Positions 6,796 to 7,366 of a stretch of DNA of 7,366 nucleotides are shown here, piece by piece. Numbering within the stretch: the first letter of the stretch is position 1; each line of letters opens with the position of its first letter. This DNA comes from an uncultured Lachnospiraceae bacterium. GTDB taxonomy: Bacteria; Bacillota; Clostridia; Lachnospirales; Lachnospiraceae. The stretch lies in NCBI GenBank assembly GCA_905193085.1, contig CAJJNI010000120.1, positions 1-7,366 of the forward strand, read 5' to 3'. A program made the position numbers and the translations under genes. The notes below the pieces were generated by a model. The model was given only the letters and a program-made list of their open reading frames with translations. It searched no databases and was not told the DNA's origin.

Positions 6796-7366
6796 GTGGA
6801 CAGAAAAAGTATAATGAAAAATCATAACAGAATTGTAATAAAAATAGGTTCCTCATCATTGACACATGAAGAAACAGGAATGTTAAATATAGTAAAGCTT
6901 GAGAAGCTTGTAAGAGAACTGGTTAATTTAAGAAATATGGGAAAAGAAGTAGTGCTTGTTTCATCAGGTGCTATTGCGGTTGGAAGAAAATCTCTTGGAT
7001 TTACTGAAAAACCGAGAAAAATAAATGAAAAACAGGCATGTGCCGCTGTCGGACAGGGGCGTCTTATGATGATGTATCAGAAGATATTTGGAGAATATAA
7101 TCAGGTTTCTGCGCAGATTTTAATGACAAAGAATACCTTTGTAAATAATTTGTCAAGAATGAATGCACATAATACTATAATGAAGCTTTTAGAGTATGGA
7201 GTTATACCGATTGTAAATGAGAATGATACAGTTTCAACATATGAGATGCAGTTTGGTGATAATGATACTTTATCAGCCATAGTTGCGGCACTGGTAGAAG
7301 CAGATTTACTAATACTGTTATCAGATATCAACGGATTATATACAGACGACCCTAACAAAAATGCAG
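6796..7366 (+). CDS. proB: Glutamate 5-kinase ProB (3' end outside window)
   Basis: ProB phosphorylates L-glutamate with ATP to glutamyl 5-phosphate, the first and usually proline-inhibited step of proline synthesis in the cytoplasm. The 190 visible residues belong to the amino-acid kinase domain. The phosphate-binding KIGSSS is at 16-21, LVSSGAIAVG at 54-63, KQACAAVGQGRLMMMY at 79-94, the SAQILMT strand at 105-111, the glutamate-site motif VNENDT at 140-145, FGDNDTLSA at 153-161 and the nucleotide-site stretch LLSDINGLYT at 174-183. The frame is open to the last base, so roughly a third or more of the protein is missing, and it cannot be seen whether a C-terminal PUA domain is present. GTG at 6796 is chosen as start because of the well-placed GGAGG at 6782-6786; the alternative ATG at 6814 would remove six residues and leave the ribosome-binding site too distant. 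proA would be expected beyond the window. Confidence 0.96.
   Translation, partial: MDRKSIMKNHNRIVIKIGSSSLTHEETGMLNIVKLEKLVRELVNLRNMGKEVVLVSSGAIAVGRKSLGFTEKPRKINEKQACAAVGQGRLMMMYQKIFGEYNQVSAQILMTKNTFVNNLSRMNAHNTIMKLLEYGVIPIVNENDTVSTYEMQFGDNDTLSAIVAALVEADLLILLSDINGLYTDDPNKNA

Overview
The window is about two-thirds A+T and holds six genes, all on the + strand and packed head to tail. The largest gap is 36 bases, and no terminator-like hairpin lies in either gap. AGA and ATA codons are frequent, Shine-Dalgarno sites are strong (GGAGG), and the protein families present (extended MiaB, BaiN-like and COG2509-like flavoproteins, TRAP-type lipoprotein, Cache-GGDEF) all fit a low-GC Firmicute of the class Clostridia. 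Lachnospiraceae is the most likely family, but that is an inference from codon style and gene content, not a database match.

Left part (1-2466), a sensory pair. The window opens inside a membrane-anchored Cache-GGDEF protein. Its extracytoplasmic Cache sensor, one visible transmembrane helix and a C-terminal GGDEF domain are readable. The signature is GGDVF rather than GG(D/E)EF and the RxxD inhibitory site is lost, so the cyclase is probably inactive or atypical. One base after its stop codon comes a TRAP-type (DctP family) solute-binding lipoprotein. It keeps the residues expected to bind a carboxylate ligand, but no TRAP membrane subunit is seen here. The tight coupling suggests that the binding protein may present a ligand to the Cache-GGDEF protein.

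Right part (2467-7366), housekeeping and redox genes. miaB (tRNA ms2i6A37 methylthiotransferase) overlaps a BaiN/HI0933-family flavoprotein by one base. That gene abuts a second, unrelated-family FAD protein (COG2509 type), whose start codon directly follows the preceding stop. After 36 bases comes the 5' part of proB (glutamate 5-kinase, proline synthesis), which starts with GTG and is cut by the window end.

The most interesting points are the coupled DctP lipoprotein and degenerate Cache-GGDEF protein, and the translationally linked pair of poorly understood flavoproteins behind the tRNA-modification gene. I see no CRISPR array, mobile element, tRNA or rRNA.
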